Assembly: GCF_014696925.1 (NCBI RefSeq)
Contig: NZ_JACJQY010000005.1
Span: 149,717 to 213,716 of the forward strand
Source of the DNA: Phormidium tenue FACHB-1050
GTDB taxonomy: Bacteria; Cyanobacteriota; Cyanobacteriia; Pseudanabaenales; Pseudanabaenaceae
DNA length: 64,000 nucleotides
Direction: 5' to 3'
The notes under the pieces are model-generated. The model was not told the DNA's origin. It made no database searches and saw nothing but the letters and a program-made list of their open reading frames with translations. Below, one piece after another: positions 9,072 to 18,808 of the stretch. The stretch's first letter is position 1. Every line of letters starts with the position of its first letter. A program made the translations under genes and the position numbers.

Positions 9072-9555
9072 CAGATTTCGAGCGGATTTGGCGCATAAGG
9101 TTAGCCATTTCGATCGCCGCCATACCAAATTCCCAGCCTTTATTGCCCTTGATGCCCGCACGTTCTAGAGCCTGCTGCATCGTGTCAGTGGTCAACACCC
9201 CAAAAATAATCGGTACACCAGTTTGAAAAGAGGTTGCCGCAACTCCCTTAGAAACCTCATTAGCTACATAGTCAAAATGGGGAGTATCCCCACGAATGAC
9301 AGCCCCTAGGCAAATAATTGCGTCATAACGTCCTGAATCGGCTAATTCTTTTGCCACCATTGATATTTCCAGACTTCCTGGAACCCATGCATAATCAACT
9401 TGGCTACCAGTCTCTGAAACATCAACACCATGTCTCAATAACGAATCTTGACATCCTTGGAGAAGCTTACCGACGATCAGGTCATTAAATCGAGCTACCA
9501 CGATCGCAAAGCGCAAACTATCTGTATTGGTAAAGCTACCTTCAAAAACGGTCAT
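9067..9555 (-). CDS. ribH: 6,7-dimethyl-8-ribityllumazine synthase
   Basis: 162 aa, the usual length. It condenses 5-amino-6-ribitylamino-uracil with dihydroxybutanone phosphate in riboflavin synthesis. Signatures: FAIVVARFN near the start, VPGSLEI (about 58-64), [15 protein letters not shown] (about 83-97, with the catalytic His) and FGVLTTD (about 117-123). It lies downstream of psbZ on the same strand, a neighbour pair seen in other cyanobacteria. Confidence 0.95.
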   Translation of the reverse strand: MTVFEGSFTNTDSLRFAIVVARFNDLIVGKLLQGCQDSLLRHGVDVSETGSQVDYAWVPGSLEISMVAKELADSGRYDAIICLGAVIRGDTPHFDYVANEVSKGVAATSFQTGVPIIFGVLTTDTMQQALERAGIKGNKGWEFGMAAIEMANLMRQIRSKSV

Positions 9556-9606
9556 AGAATTTTAATTTGTAGCAATTTTCAAATATTAATCAAAATTAAG
9601 CAAAGT

Positions 9607-9651
9607 AAAAGTTTTACAACGCCTTGCTAAGCAAGGCGTTGTAAAACTTTT
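9607..9651. terminator. Palindromic terminator of psbZ
   Basis: 21-bp perfect arms (starting AAAAGTTTTACAACGCC) with loop TAA, between psbZ (stop at 9673) and ribH, followed on the minus strand by a T-rich tract. Confidence 0.65.
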
Positions 9652-9672
9652 TGGGGGCTTTATTAGCTATGT

Positions 9673-9861
9673 CTAAGCTACAAAAGCATTCAAAATGCCG
9701 ATGACAATTACAAATGCTAACCAAATCAAAGAGCCAAGAAATAACAGAGGCTTTGTTTGGTTCCAAGAGCTAGGGGATGCGTAAGCTACGGGTACACCAA
9801 TCACCAAAACGAAGGAAAACAATACAAAAGCTGCCAATAAAAGTTGGAATAGAATAGTCAC
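9673..9861 (-). CDS. psbZ: Photosystem II protein PsbZ (Ycf9), GTG start
   Basis: 62 aa from a GTG at 9861, exactly the family length. It starts [17 protein letters not shown], has two membrane spans (about 3-24 and 38-59) joined by [12 protein letters not shown], and ends ILNAFVA. The longer reading frame opening at 9972 would add 37 residues unlike any PsbZ. PsbZ sits at the edge of the photosystem II core and helps antenna and supercomplex stability. Confidence 0.92.
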   Translation of the reverse strand: MTILFQLLLAAFVLFSFVLVIGVPVAYASPSSWNQTKPLLFLGSLIWLAFVIVIGILNAFVA

Positions 9862-9944
9862 TTTATTTAAACTCCGAATACTAAAACAAAATACTAAGAC
9901 AAATCCTTTACACCAAATTAGCAGAAAATGCGTCTCTCTTAAGG

Positions 9945-9982
9945 TTTGAAGTAAATGGTGCTTCAGCACCATTTACTTCAAA
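9945..9982. terminator. Terminator of the double histidine phosphatase gene
   Basis: 17-bp arms (starting TTTGAAGTAAATGG) with loop TTCA, beginning one base after the phosphatase stop codon at 9983. Confidence 0.65.
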
Positions 9983-11329
9983 TTACAAAGCGCCTGCGGC
10001 CGTGCGATCAAGCACACCTTCAGATAAGTGCGTCGTAATATTTCCAGATTGCAAGATTGGACTGCCCTGTGCACCTTGAGGATAATCAATCACACTTACA
10101 CCACCATTACCTTGCTTAAATACCCAAAACTGTTCGGGTGTAAACCCAAATAATAAACAAAGAATCGCTTTGTTTACCGCATCATGGGCGACAACCAGAG
10201 CCGTTTCACCTGCGGGAACTGACTCGACAATTTTTTGCCAAATAATTGCCACACGATCCCAAACCTGCTGTAAATTCTCACCTTCAGGCATTTGCACGGT
10301 TTCAGGTTGAGCTTGCCATACAGCTAGTTCGCCAGGAAACTCGGCTTCGATTTCATGTTCAAATTTGCCTTCCCAGAGACCATGGGAAATTTCTTTGAGT
10401 TCATCAAATAACTCCAGATTAATGTTGGGGTGCTTGCCTAAGATTTCTAGAGCCGTATCTTTAGGGCGCAACATTGGACTGCTAAAGGCTTTATCGATTT
10501 TAACCTTTGCCAAAAATTCACTGGCGCGGCGCGCTTGGGCATGACCATTGTTATTGAGGGGGACATCGATTTGTCCTTGGAAACGTTTTTGACGATTCCA
10601 CTCGGTTTCACCATGACGGACTAATAACAGGCGCGGTCCATTGTGATTTTTCTTGACAGGGGGTAATGGTGAACCTGAAATATCGGCAAGATGACTAGCA
10701 AGGTTGAGAGATTCAAGCTGCACGCCGTCGGTGATACTTGCTCCTTGGAAATTGAGGACACTTATGGCGCAGTTAACTTGTTGAATATTGTGATATAGAC
10801 TGACAGGGATACCGATCGCCGAGCAAATTAAAGCGCGATTAATGCCACTATGCCCCACCAACAAAATTGTTTGATCTTGATTTGTGACTAAAATCTCATT
10901 CCATAAAGCTTTGGCTTGTTCAAATAAGTCGAGGATGGGGTAGCGATCACCTAATTGAAATTTTTCTGGCTCATTTTGCCAGAGATGATACTTTTCAGGG
11001 AATTGGGCTTTAACGTCACCAGCGATCATCGATTCCCACTCACTGAGATCAATTTCGAGTAAACCCTCAGTTGTCCTTAGTTCTGGAGGATTAAAATTTT
11101 CAGCCAAAATAAGTTTCGCTGTATTTTGAGCGCGAACTAGAGGACTAGCATAGGCAACATCAATAGTGAGATTCGATAACGCTTTTCCTGCGAGCTTAGC
11201 CTGCTGTTTTCCCTTGTCGGTCAAGACGGACTGCAATTCTGGGCGATCATAATTACCTCGTCCTTGAATTTTGCTTAAGATATTGAAATTACTTTCGCCG
11301 TGACGGACGATAACTACTCGCGTACTCAG
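9983..11329 (-). CDS. Double-domain histidine phosphatase (phosphoglycerate mutase-like), probable CTG start
   Basis: 448 aa if translation starts at CTG 11329. The first domain opens VVIVRHGESNFNIL, the second (about residue 228) LLLVRHGETEWNRQ; both carry the RHGE catalytic motif, and later His residues (GHSG, AHDA) complete each site. A start at the first ATG/GTG-type codon inside the frame would delete the first RHG. Upstream in frame there is a stop 18 bases before the CTG and no ATG, GTG or TTG, while GAGG lies 8 bases before the CTG. Function is broad: cyanobacterial members have been called phosphoglycerate mutase or phosphoserine phosphatase. Confidence 0.8.
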   Translation of the reverse strand: MSTRVVIVRHGESNFNILSKIQGRGNYDRPELQSVLTDKGKQQAKLAGKALSNLTIDVAYASPLVRAQNTAKLILAENFNPPELRTTEGLLEIDLSEWESMIAGDVKAQFPEKYHLWQNEPEKFQLGDRYPILDLFEQAKALWNEILVTNQDQTILLVGHSGINRALICSAIGIPVSLYHNIQQVNCAISVLNFQGASITDGVQLESLNLASHLADISGSPLPPVKKNHNGPRLLLVRHGETEWNRQKRFQGQIDVPLNNNGHAQARRASEFLAKVKIDKAFSSPMLRPKDTALEILGKHPNINLELFDELKEISHGLWEGKFEHEIEAEFPGELAVWQAQPETVQMPEGENLQQVWDRVAIIWQKIVESVPAGETALVVAHDAVNKAILCLLFGFTPEQFWVFKQGNGGVSVIDYPQGAQGSPILQSGNITTHLSEGVLDRTAAGAL

Positions 11330-11967
11330 AACTTTACCCTCGTTTTATTGGTTTTTAAAGTCGGAGGTACAGCACAACCGAACCCCTAACATAATTATCA
11401 ATATTAAAACACTATTAAGAAATTGTAACGCTCAACGCTGCGCTATAATACTACGATAGGCTTAAGCTGGCTGCTAGCTAAAACGCATCTAGCTGCTGGT
11501 TAAGTAATCGAGCTTACTAACCATAATCATAAACTTGAACCATCAAGTACGCTGTTTTACTTACAGGCTGAATGCTGTAGGCAAATGGTGTAAGCACCTT
11601 TTAGATAGTCTAATAAACGCCAGTCTAAGAAATAACTAATTCTTTTAACGAAACCCCACCAATTTTCCATACAAAGCAATATGTCTCGTTATCGTGATGT
11701 CAGAGCAGACACAACGACCAGTTATTAGCTCGGTACATAGCTAAGATGACTGGTTGACGATATAGGCAGATTGCAATCGAAATTTTTTCTTGTTTTCGTT
11801 ATTGGTATGTTCTGTTGTAAAGCCCCTAAGACTTTTTTTGAGTCTGTTTATTAAAGGGTTTGAAAGATATTTTTTTTAATATTTTTTATACGAAGTTTAG
11901 AAAAAATATTTTTCTGGTAGGTTCTTAGGCTGGCTCTTTTGAATCGAAGAAATTCTGAGGAAATTGA
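11330..11967. promoter_or_regulatory. Long leader/promoter region upstream of rne
   Basis: 638 bases with no credible protein gene. The last 160 bases hold several T-rich tracts (TTTTTTTG, TATTTTTTTTAATATTTTTTATA) and small stems. Known: cyanobacterial RNase E autoregulates through a long U-rich 5' untranslated region. Inference: this gap holds the divergent promoters and such a leader. No tRNA could be recognised here. Confidence 0.5.
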
Positions 11968-14229
11968 ATGCCAAAGCAAATAATTATTGCCGAGCAGTAT
12001 CGAATTGCTGCTGTTTTTAGTGAAGATCAAATTGAAGAAATTGTTGTGGCCGCAGGAACTCACCAAGTTGGGGATGTTTACTTGGGCGTTGTCGAAAATG
12101 TTTTAACTAGTATTGATGCGGCTTTTGTCAATATTGGCGATGGCGATCGCAACGGCTTTATTCACATTACAGATCTCGGTCCTTTGAAAATGCGGCGATC
12201 GTCTGGCTCGATCAGCGATCTAGTCGTACCGCAACAGCGTGTGCTGGTGCAGGTGATGAAGGAGCCAACGGGTAACAAGGGACCACGTTTAACAGGAAAT
12301 ATTTCGTTACCTGGTCGTTATGTCGTCCTATTGCCCTTTGGTCGTGGGGTAAACCTATCTCGACGCATTCGCAGTGAGGCTGAACGTAATCGTCTTCGCG
12401 CCCTTGCCATTTTGGTCAAGCCTGCGGGTATGGGGATATTGGTGCGGACTGAAGCCGACGGAATGCCAGAAGAGCAGATCATTGAGGATCTCGATAATTT
12501 GCAACGCCAGTGGGAGGGCATTCAGCAGGATGTGGCAACTACACGCCAGCCCACCTTGCTCGATCGCGAACGGGATTTTGTGCAACGGGTATTGCGTGAT
12601 CTCTATAGCACTGAAGTTAATCGGATTGTCACCGATACTAGCGATGGTTTACGCCGCATTAAGCAACATTTATTGGGCTGGGCAGATGGCAAAATTCCTA
12701 GCGGCTTAATGCTAGACCATCATCGCGAGCGCACACCGATTTTGGAATATTTTCGGGTAAATGCTGGTATCCGTGAAGCCCTTAAGCCTAGAGTCGATCT
12801 GCCTAGTGGTGGCTACATTATTATTGAGCCAACTGAAGCTTTGACCGTCATTGACGTTAACTCTGGCTCCTTTACCAAGTCCCAAACCTCTCGTGAGACG
12901 GTGTTGTGGACAAACTGCGAAGCGGCTGTGGAGATTGCCCGCCAAATTCGTCTGCGAAATATTGCTGGCGTAATTGTGGTGGACTTCATTGATATGGACA
13001 CTCGCCGCGATCAATTGCAACTTTTAGAACATTTTAATAAAGCGTTACGTGCAGATAAGTCCCGTCCTCAAATTGCTCAGCTTACTGAATTGGGGCTAGT
13101 TGAGCTTACCCGTAAGCGCCAAGGTCAGAGTATTTATGAATTGTTTGGTCGTCCTTGCTCGACCTGTGGTGGCTTGGGACATCTAATGCATTTGCCTGGG
13201 GAAGCTGCGGGACAACCTGTTGATGCCACATCACGCACTTGGGAATCAAAACAATCGAATCAGCTTGATTTTACCTCTGAGTATGAAGATGGCGATTCGG
13301 AGTTGGGTGGTGGACTTGAGCCTAATTTGGTGAACCATCCTAGCTATCAAGAACGTGGCAATTTACGTAGACGTGGTAAACGAGCCATGCTCAACAAAGA
13401 TCCACGGGAGTCGCGTGAACCAGAAAAAGTTATACCTGCGGATGTGCGATCGCGTTTCGAGCCTAGGATTGAGCCTTTAGTTGAGCCTCGTTTTGAGCCA
13501 CGCATCGAGCGCGAAGTCGTAGTTGATCGGTCAGTTCCAACTAAGTTATCTTTGCCGAACATTTCTACAGCTAAGGCGATCGCCGAGCCTAGCGAAGAAT
13601 TAGTGGAGGTGATTGAGGCTGCCCCTGTAGTTACGCCTGATCTACCCGAACGTCCGAATAAGCGAGAAATTCGCACCAAAGTTATTGAGCCACCAGAGGT
13701 AATTGTGGTGGAAATGACGGAAGAAGAGCAAGATGTTTATTCGCAAATTGGTGTTTCTCCCTTGGTATTACTAGATCGTGAAGTTAAAGACCCTCGCAAT
13801 GTGATTGTGACTGTGGCTTTACCAGGTCAAGCGCCAAAGATTGCTAATAACATTGGCAATCTTCGCTCAAGAGCAGAATCAGTAACGGAGTCCAGATCTG
13901 ATTCAGGATTTGAATCAAATACCGAAGTAAATCTTTCGGTGGAACAAGAAGAACAATTTGCCGAAAGTTTAGATGAACAAGAAATCATCGAGACACCAAC
14001 TGAGCCTATAACTATTAATCCAGTGATTAGTCCAGTGATTAGCCCTGTCAAAAATGGTATTTCTAACGGTGTAATTTTGAGAGTTAATCGGGCGCAATCT
14101 ACTGACTCTTTGGACAATGAAGAAAATTTAGATTCAAGATCTGAGTCGTCGGACACTTCTAAAGAGTTTGTGCCGATTCAATCGCCTGAAGCTTCGCGAC
14201 GTAAGCGATCTTCAGCAACTCAACCATAA
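11968..14229 (+). CDS. rne: Ribonuclease E
   Basis: 753 aa. Single-strand endoribonuclease that initiates mRNA decay and processes rRNA and sRNA targets. An S1 domain (about 35-125) contains GDVYLGVV and FVNIGDGDRNGFIH. The catalytic Mg site is in VIDVNSGS (about 297-304) and VVDFIDM (about 331-337). The Zn-link CSTCGG (about 396-401) joins dimers. The C-terminal third is an acidic, repetitive, probably disordered region ending RRKRSSATQP; a short basic tail of this sort binds polynucleotide phosphorylase in cyanobacteria. The repeat EPRFEPRIE occurs near residue 505. Confidence 0.97.
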   Translation: MPKQIIIAEQYRIAAVFSEDQIEEIVVAAGTHQVGDVYLGVVENVLTSIDAAFVNIGDGDRNGFIHITDLGPLKMRRSSGSISDLVVPQQRVLVQVMKEPTGNKGPRLTGNISLPGRYVVLLPFGRGVNLSRRIRSEAERNRLRALAILVKPAGMGILVRTEADGMPEEQIIEDLDNLQRQWEGIQQDVATTRQPTLLDRERDFVQRVLRDLYSTEVNRIVTDTSDGLRRIKQHLLGWADGKIPSGLMLDHHRERTPILEYFRVNAGIREALKPRVDLPSGGYIIIEPTEALTVIDVNSGSFTKSQTSRETVLWTNCEAAVEIARQIRLRNIAGVIVVDFIDMDTRRDQLQLLEHFNKALRADKSRPQIAQLTELGLVELTRKRQGQSIYELFGRPCSTCGGLGHLMHLPGEAAGQPVDATSRTWESKQSNQLDFTSEYEDGDSELGGGLEPNLVNHPSYQERGNLRRRGKRAMLNKDPRESREPEKVIPADVRSRFEPRIEPLVEPRFEPRIEREVVVDRSVPTKLSLPNISTAKAIAEPSEELVEVIEAAPVVTPDLPERPNKREIRTKVIEPPEVIVVEMTEEEQDVYSQIGVSPLVLLDREVKDPRNVIVTVALPGQAPKIANNIGNLRSRAESVTESRSDSGFESNTEVNLSVEQEEQFAESLDEQEIIETPTEPITINPVISPVISPVKNGISNGVILRVNRAQSTDSLDNEENLDSRSESSDTSKEFVPIQSPEASRRKRSSATQP

Positions 14230-14272
14230 AAAAAGGGGCGCTTTTGCGCCCCTTTTTTTATGGTTGAGTTGC
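14215..14272. terminator. Terminator of rne that includes its last codons
   Basis: 27-bp arms (starting GCAACTCAACCATAAAA) around TTTT. The left arm contains the final codons and TAA of rne; the right arm repeats them in inverse. Run of seven T follows the GC core. Confidence 0.75.
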
Positions 14273-14309
14273 TAGTGCTTTTATGGTATAGCCCCACTTT
14301 CGTGGATTA

Positions 14310-14364
14310 AAAACCCAAAAGATGAGGAGCGGTGCGAAGCACCGCTCCTCATCTTTTGGGTTTT
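14310..14364. repeat. Perfect 26-bp palindrome with GAA triloop
   Basis: Arms start AAAACCCAAAAGATGAGG and close on GTGC-gaa-GCAC. Flank CCCACTTTCGTGGATTAAAA resembles the inside of family E. Lies between the convergent rne and kinase genes. Confidence 0.7.
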
Positions 14365-14377
14365 ATGTTTTTTGGTT

Positions 14378-16117
14378 TTAGAAAACAAGATCAATTTCTA
14401 GCTTTTTGAGATTAATAGCGAACAGTTTGTAACCTGATATATCGGAAATTGCGATCGCTAACAAATTAATGTCAATCGGGGCGATCGCTGTTACCTCACC
14501 ATCAATAATCAAGTTATTAATATTATTACCGTGCAAATCTAAAAATATCAAAATGGTCTGGTGCTCATTGTAATTAGCTGTAATCGCATAGCCCCAAGGC
14601 GTTGCGGTCATGATTAAAACTTCATACTCTAAGGGAATTCGCATCAGCCGATAGGGCTTGATATCAAGCAAATAGATGTTTTTATGATTACCTGCTTCTA
14701 GCAAAAGTACGCGATCGCTGGTAAATGTGGCAATCCCAGAATTGATCGGTATGGGCAGGGATAGGCGATACATAATGTTGCAACGCCGCGAAATAATGAT
14801 TGCGCGACTTTCATTAGTTTCTGGCTTATTGGCGATCGCTAACAAATGATGTTGATCGAAGGCAATGATGCAACTTAAGTTTCTAGTCGCAAACTCCAAG
14901 CGCATTGCTCGACCATAAACTAAATTTCGGATTTCTAATTGTTTGCCCGTGGAGACGGCAAACCAATCGCCATGGGGTGAAATCGCCCATTTGAAGAATT
15001 GAGACGATTGATATAGAGATTTTGGTTTTCCCTGCCCAAACTGATAGATTGATTGCTTGGTAATCGCGAATAAAGTCTTGTGGGCAAAAGCGATCGCCTC
15101 AATCTCATATTCAGATTTGGCGATCTGTTCTGACTGATCTAACGCCAAACTATGCCAGTGCAAAAGAAACTTAGAGGTACTATAAAAACGCGATTTCTCT
15201 GCACCAGCTAGTCCAATAATCTTTTCAGGTATATCTTTTTGAGCAAAATGTTGGGATTTCTGAGCAAAGAACAGGGTTGTACAGATTTCAGCATCAGTCC
15301 CCAATTTAATATTGCTAAAATCTTCAGACTGAACAGCTTCTAAATCTTGGCGCATTTCACTAGCTGTCATATACCGACGTTTCGGCAGCTTTTCCAGCGA
15401 TCGCATAATAATTTTGGCAAGCGATCGGGGCAAACTATCAGGAATAGCGATCCGATGATTTAAGTGAGCATTCATTAACTCCGTAGGCATTCCTGTAAAT
15501 GGTCGCTTGCCAACCAGAAGCTCATACAAAATAATCCCCACTGCATAAATATCCGAGCCTGCTGAAAACTGACCATAAAATCTTTCAGGAGCCATATAAC
15601 CAGGTGAGCCAGTATTGCTACCATCAGAATCAATTTCTTGACTGAGCCGAGCAATGCCAAAGTCAGAAATTTTTGCTTGCCATCCCTTGGCCGTAATCTT
15701 TAGCAGTATATTCTCAGGCTTGATATCACAATGGATAATATTCGCGGCATGGGCATGTTCTAAACCCAGTAAAATATCGTGGATTAAATCAAAGCATTGC
15801 TGCACTGATAGGGATCGGCTATGGTTCATCAGATCGCGGAGTGTACCCCCCTCGCAGTAGTCCATCACTAAATAGCGATAGTTTTGATGATGCATCAGGG
15901 CTGTACAGGCAACAATATTTTCATGCTGTAAGGTCAATAAAAAGCGCAATTCTCGTAAAAGCTTACTAGTAGGAAATCGCTGATGTTCTAGTTCTTTGAG
16001 CGCGACCAATTTGCCAGTATCTCGCATCCTTGCACATGAAACCTTGCCAAATTGTCCTCTGCCAACTAAGCCCAAGATCCGATATTTAGAGAACTGCGAA
16101 GGGGATTTTTCATTCAT
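14378..16117 (-). CDS. Serine/threonine protein kinase with C-terminal beta-propeller-like region
   Basis: 579 aa. The Hanks-type kinase domain spans about 11-270: glycine loop GRGQFGKV (19-26), lysine in VALKEL, catalytic loop HCDIKPEN (the usual Arg of HRD is Cys, so an RD-negative kinase), DFG (about 153-155), APE (about 178-180). From about 320 to the end there is a beta-rich sequence without a named family, probably a sensor or scaffold. No membrane span is evident, so it should be soluble. The gene stands alone between rne and petCA. Confidence 0.85.
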   Translation of the reverse strand: MNEKSPSQFSKYRILGLVGRGQFGKVSCARMRDTGKLVALKELEHQRFPTSKLLRELRFLLTLQHENIVACTALMHHQNYRYLVMDYCEGGTLRDLMNHSRSLSVQQCFDLIHDILLGLEHAHAANIIHCDIKPENILLKITAKGWQAKISDFGIARLSQEIDSDGSNTGSPGYMAPERFYGQFSAGSDIYAVGIILYELLVGKRPFTGMPTELMNAHLNHRIAIPDSLPRSLAKIIMRSLEKLPKRRYMTASEMRQDLEAVQSEDFSNIKLGTDAEICTTLFFAQKSQHFAQKDIPEKIIGLAGAEKSRFYSTSKFLLHWHSLALDQSEQIAKSEYEIEAIAFAHKTLFAITKQSIYQFGQGKPKSLYQSSQFFKWAISPHGDWFAVSTGKQLEIRNLVYGRAMRLEFATRNLSCIIAFDQHHLLAIANKPETNESRAIIISRRCNIMYRLSLPIPINSGIATFTSDRVLLLEAGNHKNIYLLDIKPYRLMRIPLEYEVLIMTATPWGYAITANYNEHQTILIFLDLHGNNINNLIIDGEVTAIAPIDINLLAIAISDISGYKLFAINLKKLEIDLVF

Positions 16118-16215
16118 ATGGGCATAATCAAGTCTCAGGAAAATTAATCAGGAAAATTAAAACTGTTTCAGCTAAGCTTACCCCCTCTGTTAACCCAAAA
16201 CACTTAAGGTCTCAC

Positions 16216-16284
16216 CACAAAATCAAGAACCGATTTTTGAGAGTGTTGAGAAGCCGCACCCACAAAAATTTGGTTCTTGATTCA
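16216..16284. repeat. Inverted repeat next to the family C element
   Basis: AATCAAGAACC at about 16223 pairs with GGTTCTTGATT at 16272-16282. The same TTCTTGA word occurs again after the family C element (16413-16420), so the C copy may have entered this older palindrome. Confidence 0.45.
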
Positions 16285-16411
16285 GCAATTCTCATTATAA
16301 AAATCGGTTTTTTGAAAGCCCACCTTCGGCAGGCTTTCAAAAAACTGATTTTGGTGTTTCCAGCACCGAAGGTGCTGGAAACACCAAAATCAGTTTCATA
16401 ATAAGAATTGC
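16285..16411. repeat. Family C element, copy 1 (TIR GCAATTCTCATTAT)
   Basis: 14-bp terminal inverted repeats GCAATTCTCATTAT and ATAATAAGAATTGC (one mismatch). Inside are two hairpins, one GAAAGCC...GGCTTTC and one GTGTTTCCAGCACC-gaa-GGTGCTGGAAACAC. It lies in the 478-base gap 16118-16595 whose right part should carry the petCA promoter. Confidence 0.75.
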
Positions 16412-16595
16412 CGTTCTTGAATGGGTTACAGAAATTTAACCCCAACTACCGTTAAGCTTAACAATATTCCCTAAAATCACGACGCTTAACATTTCGTTGC
16501 AAAACAACTAGAGAGAAGTCGAAAGATTGTCGATATCATGGTAGGAAGTGATATATAAAACGTAATATTTCTCAGCCAAATCCTTAGTCAAATTT

Positions 16596-17135
16596 ATGAG
16601 TCAAGCTTCTGCATCCGCCGATGTCCCTAGCATGGGCCGTCGTCAATTTATGAACTTAATTTTAGGGGGGTCTGCGGCCGTAACCACCCTTGGAGCCGCA
16701 GGTCCTTTCCTCGCCTATTTTGTTCCACCTTCTCGCGGTGGAACTGGCGGTGGCGTTGCTGCTAAGGACGCACTAGGTAATGATGTAATTGCTTCAAAGT
16801 TCTTGGCAGATCATCAAGCAGGCGATCGCGTACTTGCTCAAGGACTCAAAGGCGACCCTACTTATATTGTTGTTACCGACAATAAAGAAATTGCTTCCTA
16901 TGGACTAAACGCAGTTTGTACACACCTTGGTTGCGTTGTGCCTTGGAACGTTGCCGAAAACAAATTTATGTGTCCTTGTCATGGCTCTCAGTACAACGCT
17001 GAAGGTAAAGTTGTACGAGGTCCTGCGCCATTGTCTCTTGCTCTTGCCCATGCCACAGTTAGCGATGATGTGGTGCAATTTAGCACATGGACAGAAACTG
17101 ACTTCCGCACTAATGAAGCACCTTGGTGGGCTTAA
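16596..17135 (+). CDS. petC: Cytochrome b6f Rieske iron-sulfur protein
   Basis: 179 aa. It carries electrons from plastoquinol to cytochrome f. The N-terminus has the twin-arginine-like MGRRQFM followed by one membrane span (about 18-40) and the glycine-rich hinge RGGTGGG. The 2Fe-2S cluster motifs CTHLGC (about 108-113) and CPCHGS (about 126-131) are intact. Directly followed by petA, as in other cyanobacteria. Confidence 0.97.
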   Translation: MSQASASADVPSMGRRQFMNLILGGSAAVTTLGAAGPFLAYFVPPSRGGTGGGVAAKDALGNDVIASKFLADHQAGDRVLAQGLKGDPTYIVVTDNKEIASYGLNAVCTHLGCVVPWNVAENKFMCPCHGSQYNAEGKVVRGPAPLSLALAHATVSDDVVQFSTWTETDFRTNEAPWWA

Positions 17136-17221
17136 AATAAAGGGTTAAGGATAGACGACGAGGAGCGCCATCTATCCTTAACATATCGAAATTGGTATTT
17201 GAATTACATTTGAACTTATAC

Positions 17222-18205
17222 ATGAAAAAAGCTTTGTTCCGTGCTAATCGTTTGATTGTGGGAGTCAGTCTATGTGTCCTCACAAGTTTAACTTTACTAT
17301 TTGGGCTTAATGCCCCCTCTGCTTTTGCATATCCTTATTTTGCTCAAGAAGCTTATAAAAATCCTCGCGAAGCTACAGGTCGCATCGTCTGCGCTAACTG
17401 CCACCTCGCCCAAAAGGGAATCGAATTAGAACTACCTCAAGCAGTGCTACCCGACTCCGTATTTGAAGCCGTTGTCAAACTCCCCTACGATCACACCAAA
17501 CAACAAGTAAGTGCTGATGGCAGCAAAACAGGTTTGAACGTTGGCGCAGTTTTAGTATTGCCTGAAGGATTTAAGATTGCTCCTGAAGATCGCTTGTCTG
17601 AAGAACTAAAAGAAAAGACTAAGGATACCTATTACCAACCCTATAGCGATACCCAAGAAAATATTGTTTTAGTTGGTCCCGTATCTGGTGATGATTATTC
17701 GGAAATTGTTTTTCCTGTACTTGCACCCGATCCTGCTAAGGACAAGAATGTTCACTTCTTGAAATATGCGGTCAGTGCTGGCGGTAACCGTGGTCGTGGA
17801 CAGGTTTATCCTACTGGCGAAAAGAGCAATAACAACGAATATACTTCTTCTGTTTCTGGTCTAGTTACTCAGATTAGCCCGATCGCTCCTAATGAAGATG
17901 AAGGTATCTACGGTGGTTATGAAATTTCGGTTCAGACTACTGATGGCAGTATTGCTATTGAGAAAGTTCCTGCTGGAGCGGAACTAGTTGTAGAACCTGG
18001 CAGTGATGTGAAAGTTGGTTCTCCTCTAACCACAAATCCTAATGTTGGTGGTTTTGGTCAGCATGATGGCGAAATCGTCCTTCAAGATCCTCGCCGCATT
18101 CAGTGGTTGCTAGCATTCTTTGCTTCGGTCATCGTTACCCAAATTTTGTTGGTACTGAAGAAGAAGCAAGTCGAAAAAGTCCAAGCAGCAGAAATGAATT
18201 TCTAA
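17222..18205 (+). CDS. petA: Apocytochrome f
   Basis: 327 aa from ATG 17222; the ATG-less extension from 17192 adds ten residues before the normal signal peptide. The signal peptide ends at AFA, and mature protein starts YPYF, whose Tyr is the sixth haem ligand. Haem c is bound by CANCH. A large lumenal beta domain is followed by one C-terminal span (about 292-312) and stromal KKKQVEKVQ. Co-transcribed with petC (gap of about 86 bases). Confidence 0.96.
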   Translation: MKKALFRANRLIVGVSLCVLTSLTLLFGLNAPSAFAYPYFAQEAYKNPREATGRIVCANCHLAQKGIELELPQAVLPDSVFEAVVKLPYDHTKQQVSADGSKTGLNVGAVLVLPEGFKIAPEDRLSEELKEKTKDTYYQPYSDTQENIVLVGPVSGDDYSEIVFPVLAPDPAKDKNVHFLKYAVSAGGNRGRGQVYPTGEKSNNNEYTSSVSGLVTQISPIAPNEDEGIYGGYEISVQTTDGSIAIEKVPAGAELVVEPGSDVKVGSPLTTNPNVGGFGQHDGEIVLQDPRRIQWLLAFFASVIVTQILLVLKKKQVEKVQAAEMNF

Positions 18206-18222
18206 AAGCTCCTTGTTTTTTT

Positions 18223-18263
18223 AAAACAAAAAGAAGCACCCTTAGGGTGCTTCTTTTTGTTTT
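18223..18263. terminator. Bidirectional terminator between petA and frr
   Basis: 19-bp perfect arms (starting AAAACAAAAAGAAGCACC) with loop TTA and T tracts on both strands. Serves two convergent operons and touches the frr stop. Confidence 0.8.
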
Positions 18264-18808
18264 TAGATTGTGGAAATTTCTTTTTCTTTTTCGGCTGTTA
18301 CCTTATCGATAGTTTTAACGAACTTTTCCGTTAACTTATCTACTTGTTCTTGTTGGCTTTTGGAATCATCTTCAGAAATTTCTTTTGCCTTTTCTAGCTT
18401 TCTCAATGAATCGATCGCATCACGACGCACATTACGAATCGCAACTTTGCCCTCTTCGGCGAGTTTGGAAACCATTTTTACCAACTCTTTACGGCGATCA
18501 GTCGTTAACGGCGGAATATTTAGGCGAATGCTAGTACCATCATTGTTTGGGGTTAGCCCAATATCCGACTCAGATATAGCCTTCTCAATTGCACGCATAC
18601 TACTGCGATCAAAAGGCTGAATCATCAAAGTCGTAGCATCAGGCGAAGAAATATTTGCCAAAGCTTTGAGGTGTGTTGCCCCATAATATTCCACAGTAAT
18701 TCGATCCAATAGCGAAGCATTAGCACGCCCCGTTCGCACACTATTAAAATTGTGCTGGGTCGCTTCTACAGCTTTCTGCATTCGCGCCTCAACATCAGTT
18801 AACTTCAC
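18263..18808 (-). CDS. frr: Ribosome recycling factor, GTG start
   Basis: 181 aa from GTG 18808, preceded by GGAGG at five bases. It begins [18 protein letters not shown] (first residue written as Met), the normal start of the family; the ATG at 18823 and the longer frame to 18934 would lie inside pyrH. Signature [11 protein letters not shown] (about 27-37). It splits post-termination ribosomes with EF-G. It overlaps the end of pyrH by 14 bases, so the two are translationally coupled. Confidence 0.95.
   Translation of the reverse strand: MKLTDVEARMQKAVEATQHNFNSVRTGRANASLLDRITVEYYGATHLKALANISSPDATTLMIQPFDRSSMRAIEKAISESDIGLTPNNDGTSIRLNIPPLTTDRRKELVKMVSKLAEEGKVAIRNVRRDAIDSLRKLEKAKEISEDDSKSQQEQVDKLTEKFVKTIDKVTAEKEKEISTI

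Noticed and set aside
9862..9972. Longer psbZ reading frame
   Set aside because: Adds 37 residues absent from PsbZ; the GTG at 9861 gives the exact 62-residue protein.
11460..11800. tRNA or other structured RNA gene in the rne leader
   Set aside because: Some short stems are present, but no cloverleaf, T-loop or other recognisable signature.
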